Below are positions 13,101 to 24,115 of a DNA stretch of 64,000 nucleotides, piece after piece (within the stretch, counting starts at the first letter, position 1; each line of letters starts with the position of its first letter). The notes beneath the pieces were generated by a model. It was given only the letters and a program-made list of their open reading frames with translations. It was not told the origin of the DNA and did no database searches. Origin of the DNA: Carettochelys insculpta (lineage: Eukaryota > Chordata > Testudines > Carettochelyidae); contig NC_134150.1 of assembly GCF_033958435.1 (NCBI RefSeq), positions 36,203,501-36,267,500 on the forward strand, read 5' to 3'. The translations under genes and the position numbers were made by a program.

Positions 13101-13875
13101 GCAGCTATACTAGCTGGGACTCACTTCCCTAGCTTGCAATATAGACATTGCTGGGGTGAAATGAGTATCGGACACTATCCCTTCTAGGGCCGAATCCATG
13201 AGTAGACCATTTGGCTCACAGAAGGGTAAGGTTTTGACCCAGAGCCCACTGACTAAAATTACAGGAAAGAAAACCATTAGCATAGTGAGCAAGATTTGAC
13301 TCTATATTCTGTAACCACTTGGTTTATTGCGTAATGCTTTCTTTAATGTTCGTTCAAAACTTGTCCATTCTTATTTTAAAAGCACAAATTAGGCACTTGG
13401 TAAACATGGCTAAAATAATGACAATAAAATGATATTTCCATGAAATGCATGTAAATTCATGCTATTTTATATTGCTTAAATTAAGTTCTCTTGGCAAGTG
13501 TTTGAAATTCTGTCATAATTTCCCGTGAATTCTATTGTCTGCAGATACGATAAAACTAATAAAGGGGAAGCTGAATCTATGTTCTTATGCCAGATCACTA
13601 TCAGACAGATTTGTTAAATTACATGTCATATATGCATAGGGAATCTGATCATGTGATAAATCATGGGTTAGTTGCCATTAAAAAATAAGTTTTTTTTTCC
13701 AAACTCTGTTTTGCCAAGTGACGATGAAAGGAACTTTTAAGTTGCAACTAATTAAGCTTAAAAGCATATCAGCTCACACATTGACAGCATAACAACTGAC
13801 ATTTTAATAATCCAGACTCCAAATTTGTTTCTATTTTGCACCGTCCTTTCTCGGCATACACAAAAGATTTGACAT
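13101..13875. other. unique AT-rich sequence
   Basis: No gene seen. The stretch 13600-13830 is AT-rich with TAATTA-like motifs and free of recognisable repeats. It is only a weak candidate for conserved non-coding sequence. Confidence 0.35.
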
Positions 13876-13934
13876 TAGCTGTTCAAGAAGATGACGCTAT
13901 GCTGATTTTCCAGCAGCTGAAGGTCTGGTTCTAA
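13876..13934 (+). repeat. 59-bp direct repeat, copy 1
   Basis: This 59-bp block differs from 15846-15904 at only two positions that I can see (C versus A at the tenth base of AAGAAGATGACGC, and C versus G in CCAGCAGCTGA). The flanks are unrelated. Origin unknown. Confidence 0.7.
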
Positions 13935-14899
13935 ATACAGTAAATCATATTGTAACACTGTTTTTTCGAGCAGAATCCCCTTGTTGAATTAAATGGGTAA
14001 TTCTGGCAAAAAAATCAATGGCACAATAGACCCCTTTGACCTCCCATTTAAAATGTAAATTAATTCTTACTCCTAAATCTATACACGAAAATGAGTTTTC
14101 TTTGTATTTTTTCCCCACTTACTGTCGGCTCTATTTGTACCAATACATTGAAATACTTCTACACCTCTATTTTTTTCAGGATTAAACTCGTAGAAGTTTC
14201 GTAGAATGATGAGATTGTTTCCAAAACGTTTTATAATAAGGACGTGGTACAAACAGCTTATAGTGGACCCCTGTGAGAACAAATACGGTCTTCATGTCCT
14301 CCACTGTTGTGTTTGAAACACACCAGACATGCTACTGTACCACAATGCACAGGAAGGACATTCACAGTGAGGAGGTGCTTGCTTCCTGCAGTCTGTGGCC
14401 ACCACTGGTTAGCAAAGAACAAACTATTTGCACCCATTCTATCAGCAGAGCTCTCAGCTTAGAAATGTGACACAGGTATAGATGCAAAAACTACATGCTG
14501 TCTGCACAGGGTAGCAGAGGAATCATCCTTCACTGCAAACACCTGCTGATGTTTAAAGCTTTTTATTTTGTTAAATGGATGCTTGCGTTTTGGCCCCTTT
14601 GTGCTTATTTTCTAATGGCTTCAAATGGGTAACGTTATCTTCAAAAGCCTAGTCTAGAGTTAGGACAAAAGTAGGGGCAGGGAGTTTTTTTCCAGCTGTC
14701 AGGGCACATTAAAACAAGAAGTGATAGCCTAAAGTTAAAGAAAAAGAAGATTATAGTGTAAGTAGTTTGGCACTCTAGAAAAGTTATGCTGATTACGTTG
14801 TGAAATACCTAACAAGGGAGGTAATGGAACACTGTCATTAGAGAGATTCAGAGCAATTTTCCATGTGTGGATAGTGGGGGATTTTGTAGAAAGCTACCA
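13935..14899. other. unique AT-rich sequence
   Basis: Nothing recognised between the 59-bp repeat and the SINE-like unit. Confidence 0.45.
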
Positions 14900-15235
14900 A
14901 TACTATGTTCCCATAATCTACGAGAGTTATCTATGTAACCCAGAGACACTGAGACCACTGCGAAGGGAAGGTGAAGTCTGCTCTACAGCCTTAGCTGAGA
15001 GGCAGCTGGTTTAGCCCCTAAGCTTGCAGATTCAATCCTGCCTGCTGGCAACCACAGTTTGCTGGACATAAAAGTGGGATCTTGTCTGGGATATAATCTT
15101 GAGAGCTCTCAGCTAAGGGTGTAGGGCAGACTTTGCTCCCCCTTCTCAGTGGTTTTAGTGCATCTGGGTGACAGCTGGATGACCAAAGTGATATTCCAAG
15201 CAAGTCTCTGTACAACGGGAGTTTTCTGTCCATCT
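14900..15235. repeat. tRNA-derived SINE-like unit flanked by inverted leader copies
   Basis: A plus-strand leader 'gaagtctgctctacagcct' followed by 'tagctgagaggcagctgg' leads into a tRNA-like segment with a B-box-like GATTCAATCCTGCC at about 15030-15043. Downstream, at about 15100-15172, the leader recurs in reverse complement ('ctctcagctaagggtgtag' and 'ggcagactttgctcccc'), producing an inverted repeat of roughly 60-bp arms. Related leader and tRNA-like units occur at 25045-25380 and 45085-45360. The A box is poor, so the copy is probably dead. Confidence 0.6.
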
Positions 15236-15845
15236 AGGTATTTACTGAATACACCTTCTCGTGTCTAGATTTAGAGTTATAAATATTAAAAACCAGCTCT
15301 GAAGGGTTGGCTCAATCAAATGAAGAAGAAAAAAATTGGTTTTCCTCTCCACAACAGTTTGCCTTTCTTAATGTTTCAGGTCTATTTAATTCAACTGGCA
15401 CATGAGAGCTTGAGCATTTAAGAACCTCATCTCGTTTTTCTTGAGCCATTTATTGAAATTTTTTGTTTTTCAGCATCTAAACTGAGTTTTCTGCAAATAT
15501 TCAGGGTTGCTGTTTGAAGTTGTCACCCAAATAGTCCTCTTTATCCTCATTGTCCTCTTAATGCTTGAGTTACATTGCCTTCCTGATTTATGAGCACATC
15601 TTATTTGTTGCAAATATTTAAATGAGACCGTATTCGTTGGCCCCTTCTAAAAAAGGCAATGCCCACAATTGCCATACAATAACACAGATAACAGTGTTTC
15701 CTAAGAGTAGAAATTATGAGCCGGACCCTCTGCTGTCCTATGCCAATATACTGTCATCAGAGAAGCCACACCAATTTATCACACAGGAGGTTCTAGCATT
15801 AAATGTCATGTAGGTGACCTTTGTTGTTAACTAGTAACAGAGAAG
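15236..15845. other. unique AT-rich sequence
   Basis: No gene or clear repeat. The 63-codon ORF at 15622-15813 is unassigned. Confidence 0.45.
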
Positions 15846-15904
15846 TAGCTGTTCAAGAAGATGAAGCTATGCTGATTTTCCAGCAGGTGAAGGTCTGGTT
15901 CTAA
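15846..15904 (+). repeat. 59-bp direct repeat, copy 2
   Basis: Second copy of the block at 13876-13934, in the same orientation about 2 kb away. Confidence 0.7.
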
Positions 15905-15936
15905 GTATTTGTTTCTAACAAAACAAACCAGCAGCC

Positions 15937-16171
15937 ATGTAGCACTTTAAAGACTAACAAAATAATTTACCAACATCCTGGTTATCCTCGTTCCATAAGG
16001 AAGAAGGGATGTGTCAGCAGAGGGGGGGTTTTGCCAATGTTTGGCCCCATGCAGATGGGCCAAATGTTGGGAAAGCCTCTTTCAACAGAACTGTTGGCAG
16101 GACATATGCAAATACACTGCACAGTTTGCATATCTTTTGCCAACAGAGTTCTTCAATGTAGAAATAGCCTG
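15937..16171. mobile_element. repeat fragment joined to a MITE right end
   Basis: The first 30 or so bases (CATGTAGCACTTTAAAGACT) belong to the repeat at 5948. The rest (15970-16171) has TTGCCAACA/TGTTGGCA-type motifs and ends 'caatgtagaaatagcctg', resembling a decayed right end of the GTGTAGACATAGCC class. No left end or target duplication could be located. Confidence 0.45.
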
Positions 16172-16585
16172 AATGTCAAAGTTCTTGGAAAAGAGGCATG
16201 ACTGTAAGTGGTACCACATGCAATAAACTCAGGATCCTGTCTCATTTCTAACTTCTTTTATTGACCCATTAGGATTTAAGTCCAGTTTTCAAATTCCAAA
16301 GGAATTAGAAGGCCTTGTTTTGGGTTTTCATTTGGGCCCATTTCTAATTTAAAGTGCTGTTTTTCATCTTTTCCCCCTTCTTCACTTCATCCTGACATAA
16401 GGGATTGAATTCCCTGCACTGCAATGGAATTACAAGAACTGAGAATTTGGCACCAGAATCCTAACTTTTGGCGGCAATAGGAGAAATAGGAGAGCTGATG
16501 GATTTTCTCTTTCTTTCTTTCTTTCTCAGTGTTAGGTCTGCACAGAGTTTACATCCTTCTGCAGAGGCAAATAGCAGCACTCCAG
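16172..16585. other. unique sequence
   Basis: Nothing recognised beyond a short CTTT-rich tract at about 16502-16527. Confidence 0.45.
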
Positions 16586-17028
16586 GGCTGTGTCTAAACA
16601 TGCCCCCTCCGTTTGGAGGCGGCATGTTAATGGGGCAGTTCGGAAAAAGCTAATGAGGCGCTGACATGAATATACAGTGCCTCATTGGCATAATGGTGGC
16701 TGTGTGCTATTCGAAAGTGCTGCTTTCGGAATGCACACCACCTGTGTAGATGGGGGGTGGGGCCTTTCAAAAGGACCCGCCTGAATTCGAAAGACCCTTC
16801 TTCCTATTTGATTTTAGGAAGAAGGGGCTTTTGAAGTCAGGGAGGACCTTTCAAAACGCCTCGTCTACCTCGGCAGCATGTGTTCCAAAAGCAGCACTTT
16901 CAAATAACATGGGGCTGCCATTATGCTAATTAGGTGCTGCGTATTCATTTCAGCACCTTATTAGCATTTTATAAACTGCCTCATTAAAATGCCCCTTCCT
17001 AAAGAAGGGGGCATGTGTAGACACAACC
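16586..17028. mobile_element. large palindromic MITE, diverged copy
   Basis: A 443-bp inverted repeat with left end GGCTGTGTCTAAACATGCCC and right end finishing ATGTGTAGACACAACC. CAG flanks both ends (16583-16585 and 17029-17031). The interior mirrors GAAGAAGGG-type arms about a centre near 16805-16815. It has the same architecture as 9955-10390 and 24550-24999, but many TTCGAA motifs have decayed, suggesting an older insertion. Confidence 0.88.
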
Positions 17029-17784
17029 CAGGAATAATCTCGCATAGGTTTCGTCTCTTGTGTGGAATAACCCAAGATTGCTGCTTCAGAACATGCCCTG
17101 ATGGCAGCTCCAGGGGACTTCCTCGCATACCAAGCAGCAAATGCAGAGTGAGGCAAGCTGTACAATGGATAAATCAATGAAAATATCAGTGAGGCTTTAG
17201 GAAATTCCTACTGGGAGCAATCCCTCAATAGCATGTCCAGAGAAGGATGCCTTTGGTCCACTGCCAAGATGCCAGAAGTGAACAGGCTAGATCTGGATAG
17301 AGGAGAAATGTTGGCACACAGGAGAGGACAGCTAACTGGCTGGGAGAAGCATTTCTGACCAGGGCTCTTGCACAGCAGCCCTTTCATATGAACTTCCTGC
17401 TCAAAATATGTAGTGTCTAAACTCAGCCATGGGAAGAGAGGACTTTTCAACTGACTTACCCTGTTTAGAACTCTGCAGTGCGTATATGTGTTTAAAGTTT
17501 TGCTGACTCACACTGCAATGTGCAACTTGTCAGTTCTGCTGGGGATATGAGGGAGGCAGAAATGGGTTTGAAGAGGAGGGAAGTTGGGGAGAAAGAAAAA
17601 AGAAAGTTCTGTGGGGAAGATGCTGAACTGAGTTTGATGTTTCAGTAAGCTATTTAAAAATATTGTGTTGAAGACAGAGTTGGAGCTGCCTTGTTAACAT
17701 CCAGGATCTATTCAGCTGGGTAGATGGCTTTCATTGCTCCACTCCCTGTGCTCATGCGGTTCACATAAATGTTCCCAGCTGCAA
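17029..17784. other. unique sequence
   Basis: No gene or recognisable repeat. ORFs near 17208-17450 lack identifiable domains. Confidence 0.45.
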
Positions 17785-17895
17785 TATGGTAAACTGAGGC
17801 AGAGAGCGCAAAGTCCAGGATCCCAGTGGTTCAAAGATAGAACTTGGAGCAGAGCCAGGAGACATAAATGCCAGCTCCCTAACAGTGCTTGAAAG
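17785..17895 (+). repeat. possible MIR/CORE-SINE remnant
   Basis: The wording 'gtaaactgaggcagagag' ... 'gagccaggagacataaatgcc' resembles the middle of a MIR-type SINE but is heavily diverged and lacks clear tRNA boxes. Confidence 0.35.
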
Positions 17896-19369
17896 TATTC
17901 CAGGTCTCCCCAGCAAGATAATGAATATGGAAATGTTGTAAAACAAGGATATAATTTTGCAGACGTGCACCAAACTCTTGATAAACTCCATCATCCCTGG
18001 AAAGAAAAGGAATGTCCTTTTGCCTGGTTTACTGCATCCTTCATAGCTGGCTTTGATTTTGTGAAAGAATCATACTGCAGCACTTTTTCTGCTGCTCAGG
18101 TTTTGACAAATAAACACTTTGCGATGGCTGAGAACTGCAGCACAGAGATATACAGGAAAACTGGAGACACTGCCAATTTTTCTTTTTCAGCCAGGTTACA
18201 CTTGTATTACGGATGGTGACAAACAGGGTGAGGGCACCAGTCCTTTCAAATAGAAACTAAATTTTCCTGAGGAGCATGTGAAGAGGCAGCGCTTTTTGTA
18301 ACTCACAGATCAGTTAAACTTTTGGGCTAAAATAAGTAATTCCACCTAGCGAGGCATTTTTTAAACACTAAAATAGACCAATGTGCGAAACAGTTCAAAC
18401 AGAATGCTGTATAAAACACAGATCTTTTAAAAACATTTCTTCCTACTAGGATTCTGCAGCCAAAGCCTGTGAAGAAAAAAAAAATTAAAATAGGCACATT
18501 TTATACAAGATGTTAAGGATAATTTAGTTTCCACTCCTCATGAAATGCTACTTTCCCAGGATCCTGGCAAGCCTGGAGAAAAATGTCTTATTTTGCCAAC
18601 TTGTTCTTGTTTCTAAAATATTTGGAGCGTGACTCTCTTCTGTGAATGGAATTTTCCCTGCCACAACCCTTACTGTTGCTATTGGTTCCAAATGCTAGCC
18701 ATCTGTGTCAACGAGTGGCAGGTATTTATGGGGCCAACAGTGAAAGGAGGACAGTCCCAGTAGCAGGGAGGGAGCAGGTGTCTCTTCCCTATGAGTCTCT
18801 GGCACCCAATAGCCAGATGGGAGGAGAGAGTGGGGGGCTGATTTGGCCAGCATTCATCAGCTCCCAGAATGTAGCTTACTGCAGGAATCTTGTGGTTCCT
18901 CTTTTGGTTCCGTTCCAGGAAACCACCCAGCACAACCAACTAAGAACGTGAACTAAGCCTGACAGATGTTGCAGATCTAGCAGGTCGCTTCATTAAGAGA
19001 ACAGGAGGGATTTCCCCCACCACACACACACACACACACACGGGCCAACTGGTAGAAAGCCAAGGAGATTTTTGCCTTCCTTACAGCTTCTTCAAGCCAC
19101 AGTGGGTTAAGTAGGAACATGCTTCATACTTAAATGGCACATGTGTGTGTTTGTTGTAACTTTTAGCTGGGTCCAGAGCGGTTACGAAAATAAAACAAAT
19201 AGTCCAAGACCTAGGTATAGGGCTTGGATTCATCCGACAAAGATTTGCCATGGACTGAGATTTGTGGCACTCTGTCCCTTTCCTGAGGCAGAGGAGTGCT
19301 AGGACTTAGAGAAATGAGCCCGGGACAGGTGTAGGATGAGAAAATCCTCCACTCCCACACATGGTATGG
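17896..19369. other. unique sequence with a (CA)n microsatellite
   Basis: A (CA)n tract of about ten units lies at 19020-19041. ORFs at 17965-18219 and 18646-18951 have no recognisable domain and no splice or poly(A) context. Confidence 0.45.
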
Positions 19370-19412
19370 GTTATTGTTAGCCGATGGTCAGGTGAGATAC
19401 CTTATTTTCATC

Positions 19413-19672
19413 CGAGTCTTTAACTGCTAGGACAGACAGTCCCTTCGCAGCGGGCAGCCCGGGCAGGCAGATGAATGCCCCAAGGTCCTAACACCCGAGT
19501 CTTTAACTGCTAGGACAGGAAAAGTCCCTTCACAGCGGGCAGCCAGGATAGGCTGACGGGTGCCCCAATGGTTGCACTGGGAGCTTCCCACACCCGAGTC
19601 TTTAGCTGCTAGGACGAGAAAGTCTCTTTGCAGCGGGCAGCCAGGGTGGCTGACGGGTGCCCCAGAGAGTCT
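19413..19672 (-). repeat. three tandem units inside the LTR
   Basis: CGAGTCTTTAACTGCTAGGA starts at 19413 and 19496 and recurs with one change at 19595. The first interval is 83 bp and the second 99 bp. Each unit also carries GCAGCGGGCAGCC. The array lies downstream of the AATAAA, in the presumed U5 part of the LTR. Confidence 0.85.
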
Positions 19673-19826
19673 GCTCTGTGGAGGCAGCATGACTCAGCGC
19701 TCAGCTCTCAGCATGCTCTCACCAATGACCAGACTTAATGCAGCTGAAAAGCAGCTGGGTTCTTTGTTTTGTGTTCAGCTCCCACAGTAACAGGGAAAGT
19801 CAGGTTACAACTTAACCAGTTACTTA

Positions 19827-19832
19827 TTTATT
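19827..19832 (-). terminator. LTR polyadenylation signal AATAAA
   Basis: A minus-strand AATAAA located about 385 bp downstream of the TATA box. This spacing implies a long R region if it is the signal used. Confidence 0.5.
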
Positions 19833-20213
19833 GACTAAGGAGACTTAGCTCTTATGGTTACAAGATTACAAGATATATATATACTTTGTGGCAAGCTTAC
19901 AAGATTTATACTTTGTTACAAAGATTACAAGGTTTACACTTTGTTCTTTAGTTGCCAATAGCTAGCATGGAACAATTCATAGATCTATTATGGAATGTGC
20001 ACAAAGAAAACAAAAGGAAAGCAGTACACTTAACAGGTCTTATTCTCACCCCTGCATTACCAACATGCCATGGCCAGCGTTTTCATTCAATCCCTCAGGA
20101 AGAAGCAGTAATAACGAGGAAGGGGCATCCCCTAGGACCTCGGGAGGCAAAGACCCTCCTGGCCAGCAGGTAGCGGTAATTGGAGCTCAGTTAGAGGGGC
20201 TGCCGGACCCTTA

Positions 20214-20220
20214 CTTTATA
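20214..20220 (-). promoter_or_regulatory. LTR TATA box
   Basis: The minus strand reads CCCAATGGGTATAAAGTAAG, with TATAAAG here and a CCAAT motif just upstream. It is the most likely core promoter of the solo LTR. Confidence 0.55.
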
Positions 20221-20621
20221 CCCATTGGGTCACGTACACTTTTCCTTATCTCAAAAGATGCCAGTTGAATCAACTCGTCTCGAGACACTAGTTCTCACAA
20301 GGCTGGTTCACACCTGTGGGGTGGAGATAATTTTAGGTCATTCTTTCTTTATGGGCCAGAGATTTTTCCTCCATCTGGGACATTTGTGTAGGCGAATCAA
20401 CTGATGGTACTTAGCCAAAGGCAATCTGAGGCCCGGCTGTTTATTAGCACATTGTCTTTGCTCTGGAGCATCAAAAAGACTGTGCCTGAGATAAGCACAT
20501 CTGCACTCTTGGGCATTCCAGGGTTGAGCTCTTTCTTTTAACCCTTTGGTGCTCTGAAGCACCCAGGAGAGACAAAATGGAGTAGAGAAAAGGGGCGGGG
20601 GTTCTCTCTGGCTACAGTTAT

Positions 20622-21401
20622 ATGGTAAGGAGCACTGTAACCCCTATGCTTGAACCAATTAAAGGCTTAGAACAGAACAGGTTGGGTGAGAAGCAGGTAG
20701 CTTCCCTCACCTGCATTAAAATTTAATAAACATAGACAGCTGCTTAATTCCATGCATGTTATTTCCCCTTTGGCTGCTGTGTCTGCTTCAATTTGTTCCA
20801 TTCTTGGGGAGCAGTATCCTAATAGCTAAGGGATCTTAATGTTGGGACATCCATGACCTACCTTTATCTAATTTACATGCATTTATATGTAAATATATTT
20901 TGATACAACATTCTGATCTAGATTGTGCAAAATTGCTATTCCCAACCCATGTTCATTCACCGTATACAGAAATAACCTTCGTTTTGTAGAATGTCTTTAT
21001 TGATCCCCAAACACTGAATGGAATTAAATAACATAAGGAGGCATGAGGCACTATGGAAATACAGGAAATTATGGGATAAGCACAGGGCACAGTGAATAAA
21101 TTAAAAAAAATCAGTCATCAGGCTTGTAGCAGTGTGAGAATGAAATTAAATAAGCAGGCAAGGGGGAGGAAAAATGAAATGAGGGTAAGGAAGCTAGAAA
21201 GACAGTGAGGCAAAGAGAGATAGGGGAAAAGGATGAAGTCTCTTCTAGCTGCTAAGAGCCAGGCTCTGAATGCAACAGCTGGGGAGGATCAGGCAGGAGT
21301 AAATTCAGACTGATGAGAGGGAGCAGGAGAAGACCAGAGAAGCCATATCCATGGGAGTACATACCTACTTGGAGTGCAAGATAAAACAGTATGAACTACA
21401 A
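20622..21401. other. unique sequence
   Basis: No gene or repeat recognised. Confidence 0.45.
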
Positions 21402-22003
21402 CAAGAAGTCCTGTGGCACCTTATAGACTAACAGTTATTTTGGACCATGAACTTGCGTGGGCATGAAAGCTTATACTCCAAAATATCTGTTAGTGGAAAA
21501 GGTGCCACAGGACTTCTTGGCTGTGTCTACACGTGCCCCAAACTTCGAAATGGCCATGCAAATGGCCATTTCGAAGTTTACTAATGAAGCGCTGAAATGC
21601 ATATTCAGCGCTTCATTAGCATGCGGGCGGCAGCGGCGCTTCGAAATTGACGAGCCTTGCCGCCGTGCGGCACGTCCAGACGGGGCTCCTTTTCGAAAGC
21701 ACGCCACCTACTTCGAAGTCCCCTTATTCCCGTGAGCTCATGGGAATAAGGGGACTTCGAAGAAGGTGGCGTCCTTTCGAAAAGGAGCCCCGTCTGGACG
21801 CGCCGCGCGGCGGCAAGGCTCGTCAATTTCGAAGCGCCGCTGCCGCCCGCATGCTAATGAAGCGCTGAATATGCATTTCAGCGCTTCATTAGTAAACTTC
21901 GAAATGGCCATTTGCATGGCCATTTCGAAGTTTGGGGCACGTGTAGACGTAGCCCTTGTGTTTTTTGAAGATACAGACTAACACGGCTACCTCTCTGATA
22001 CTT
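21402..22003 (+). repeat. turtle-type repeat split by a MITE
   Basis: The left part (21402-21518) contains an inverted pair: AAGAAGTCCTGTGGCACCTT is mirrored by AAGGTGCCACAGGACTTCTT. The right part (21955-22003) resumes with 'gaagatacagactaacacggc' and 'tacctctctgatac'. Removing the insertion and one CTT gives continuous repeat sequence like that at 12111-12240. Class is uncertain; it is probably a short retroposon. Confidence 0.7.
21519..21954. mobile_element. palindromic TTCGAA-rich MITE, best preserved copy
   Basis: A 436-bp, nearly perfect palindrome. The left end GGCTGTGTCTACACGTGCCC and right end GGCACGTGTAGACGTAGCC are complementary, and the arms meet at about 21735 around 'cccgtgagctcatggg'. 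CTT flanks both ends (21516-21518, 21955-21957). Both arms carry TTCGAAAT and AATGGCCAT motifs and a GC-rich centre with many CpGs. Near-identical ORFs on the two strands (for example 21457-21735 plus and 21738-21923 minus) are a consequence of the palindrome. The good arm match suggests a comparatively recent insertion or arm homogenisation. Confidence 0.95.
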
Positions 22004-23819
22004 GTAAGAGCTACAAATCCCATGGGGCATGAAAACCTGTCACACCAATTCTGAAGGTTCACAGTAGTGCAGAAATACTCTGGTTTGACTTTCCTTACTT
22101 ATCCCTTCCCATTACCTCCTTGGCCAGTGAGGAATCTCTGACAAGTATATCATGCTGCTTAAAGTGACCCATTAGGACTGGATATTCTCTTCTTTAGAAA
22201 GAAGCAGAGCCAAGCAGTACTTTAGCAATAAAAACAGTTTGTTGGCCAGTTTTATTTTTGTCCAGAAATTATGCATCTCCCCTCCCACATGGAAGCTAAT
22301 AGTGTAGTGCTGCACCCTGGAAAGGCAAATGTTATCATTTATGTTGCTGTTAAGAGGCTTCTGGGTAGTTATGGGATGTGGACAAGAATGGTTATGAGAA
22401 TCCTACAACTAAACAAACACCTGTTGGGGGGATTGTTTTGTTTTTGTTTTTTCTATGTTCAAACTGCATTTTGCCTCTGCAATGTACAAGTATGAGACAA
22501 GAGGCAGTGACTGAGACACACCTCTTGAGAGGTGCAATATGCATTTATTTAATGAGACCTTGCCCCAGGAGGGCTGCAAGTTATGTGACTAAGGGCCAGA
22601 AGGAGAGCCAGGGCAAACTAGTTGGGGAGGCAGGTATTAACAAAGAATGAGAATTCTTTGGAGCTGTAGTCACCTGCTCCTTATGGCAGATTGTACAGCC
22701 CTGAGACCAGTTCTGTGGCGTGCTCTGCTTACTTTCAGATGATAGCAGCTGATTCACAATATATAAATAGATGAATGTTTGGTCTGATCCATTATGACAA
22801 CTCATGGCACATTTTGCACCCCAGTATCTGCGTCTGCATCCTCCTAAATACTCCATTGAAAATATTTTGAATGTTGCAAAAAATACTGACCAGCACTATA
22901 GCTTCATCATTAATAATCCAATAAACTGCTGCAAACTCTCCGAGATCCATCATATATATTATCCTCTTGCATGTACCTGGACGAGTGTATATTTTCACAC
23001 CATTTTCATCATGGAGCCTCAGACAGGAATTGCTAATCTTATCAGCTCCTAATACTCATAAAAGGCTGAGTAATATGTACCCCAGTAGGTTCCTTGTATT
23101 ATAATAAACATGTTGTTCATGTGAAGGCCTCACCTGAGCTTTCTTGAGAGCCCTCCCTTTTCAGTGATAAAAAGACCTACTGCTGAGCAGGTGAATTCAT
23201 CATTATTCATGATTAATGGCTTCTTCACCTTGCTGTGATGGGTTCTGATATTGACTCGAGTTCATTAGGGATCACAGGCAGATCTGAAGCTTGAGCTAAG
23301 TCCCAATGATGGAATACCAATCGATGTGAGAGGTTATGGAACCAAAGACACTGCCACAATGATGCAGTCAAATTTCCCAACGTGTTCTGATCCTGGCGAT
23401 TAATAAAGCTAGGTCATACGAGAAGGCCCATGTGATATCTTATTAAAAAGCTTCAGAAGCTATTTCTTCTCACATCTAATTCGGGGTAAATTTTTTTTTG
23501 TTTTTTGTTTTCTTTGTTTTTTTTTGTGGACCAGCAGTAGTTCTTCTTGCTGGATATTTTTAATTTTGTGTCAGTGTTTTAAGGAAGTGAAAATTCTTGA
23601 TGGAGTCTTTGTCTCAGGGGCTAGTCACTAATGGTATAATCCTCATTCCTGGTCTCTAGTACCTGTGCTTCTTCTATGTAGGTCTTTGATGAGGGATCCA
23701 CTAATTATGTCATTGGTCTTTCCCTCTCTTGCCTCCAAAACACCCCTCCTTGCTGCCATAATGTGTGGAAATTCCACACCTCCTGCCATTTTATATAGTG
23801 GGAGTTCACAGTTTCCACA
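22004..23819. other. unique sequence
   Basis: No convincing exon. T-rich tracts lie at about 23490-23526. The many short ORFs between 22271 and 23052 overlap each other and show no domain. Confidence 0.45.
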
Positions 23820-24115
23820 GCCCCGTTCCACTGATGGGGTGGGTGGGGAGAGGCGAAGGGGCCAGGTGGACAGGAGCCTGGTGTTTTGAAGGGGCCTGGA
23901 GCTCCAGCCATTGCTACTTCAGCTGTGGCAGCAGCCAAAGCTCCCGGCTCCTTTCAAACACCACTGTAGTGCTGGTTCGCATTAGCTGTGAGGGAAGAAG
24001 GTGGTGGCCTGGAGCTGCAGTCTGAATGGGGCTAAGTGCTGACAGGAACAGGCCCCAGCTCCTCATGGAGTCACAGAGTTAGGTTCTTTTCCCACTTTGC
24101 CCTGGGGTACATATT
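23820..24115. repeat. dispersed GC-rich repeat copy
   Basis: The core at about 23884-23960 reads GAAGGGGCCTGGAGCTCC on the left and 'gctcccggctcctttcaaa' on the right, an imperfect inverted repeat. The same arrangement is seen near 30970, 40990 and 46210. Confidence 0.5.

Larger units (their letters stand above)
19375..20616 (-). mobile_element. solo LTR of an endogenous retrovirus-like element
   Basis: On the minus strand the unit begins TGTAGCCAGAGAGAAC and ends GGCTAACA, the usual TG...CA LTR termini with short inverted ends. GTTAT flanks both sides (19370-19374 and 20617-20621), a 5-bp target duplication typical of retroviral integration. A minus-strand TATA box lies at 20214-20220 and an AATAAA signal at 19827-19832. 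No internal gag, pol or env sequence adjoins it, so it is a solo LTR left by recombination between two LTRs. The strand follows from the TATA and AATAAA order. Length is 1242 bp. It encodes no protein. Confidence 0.88.

Noticed and set aside
19018..19041. CRISPR-like or regulatory array
   Set aside because: It is a plain (CA)n microsatellite, and the tandem units at 19413 have no spacer pattern.
21457..21981. Seven ORFs, some identical between strands
   Set aside because: Same cause: the palindrome at 21519-21954.
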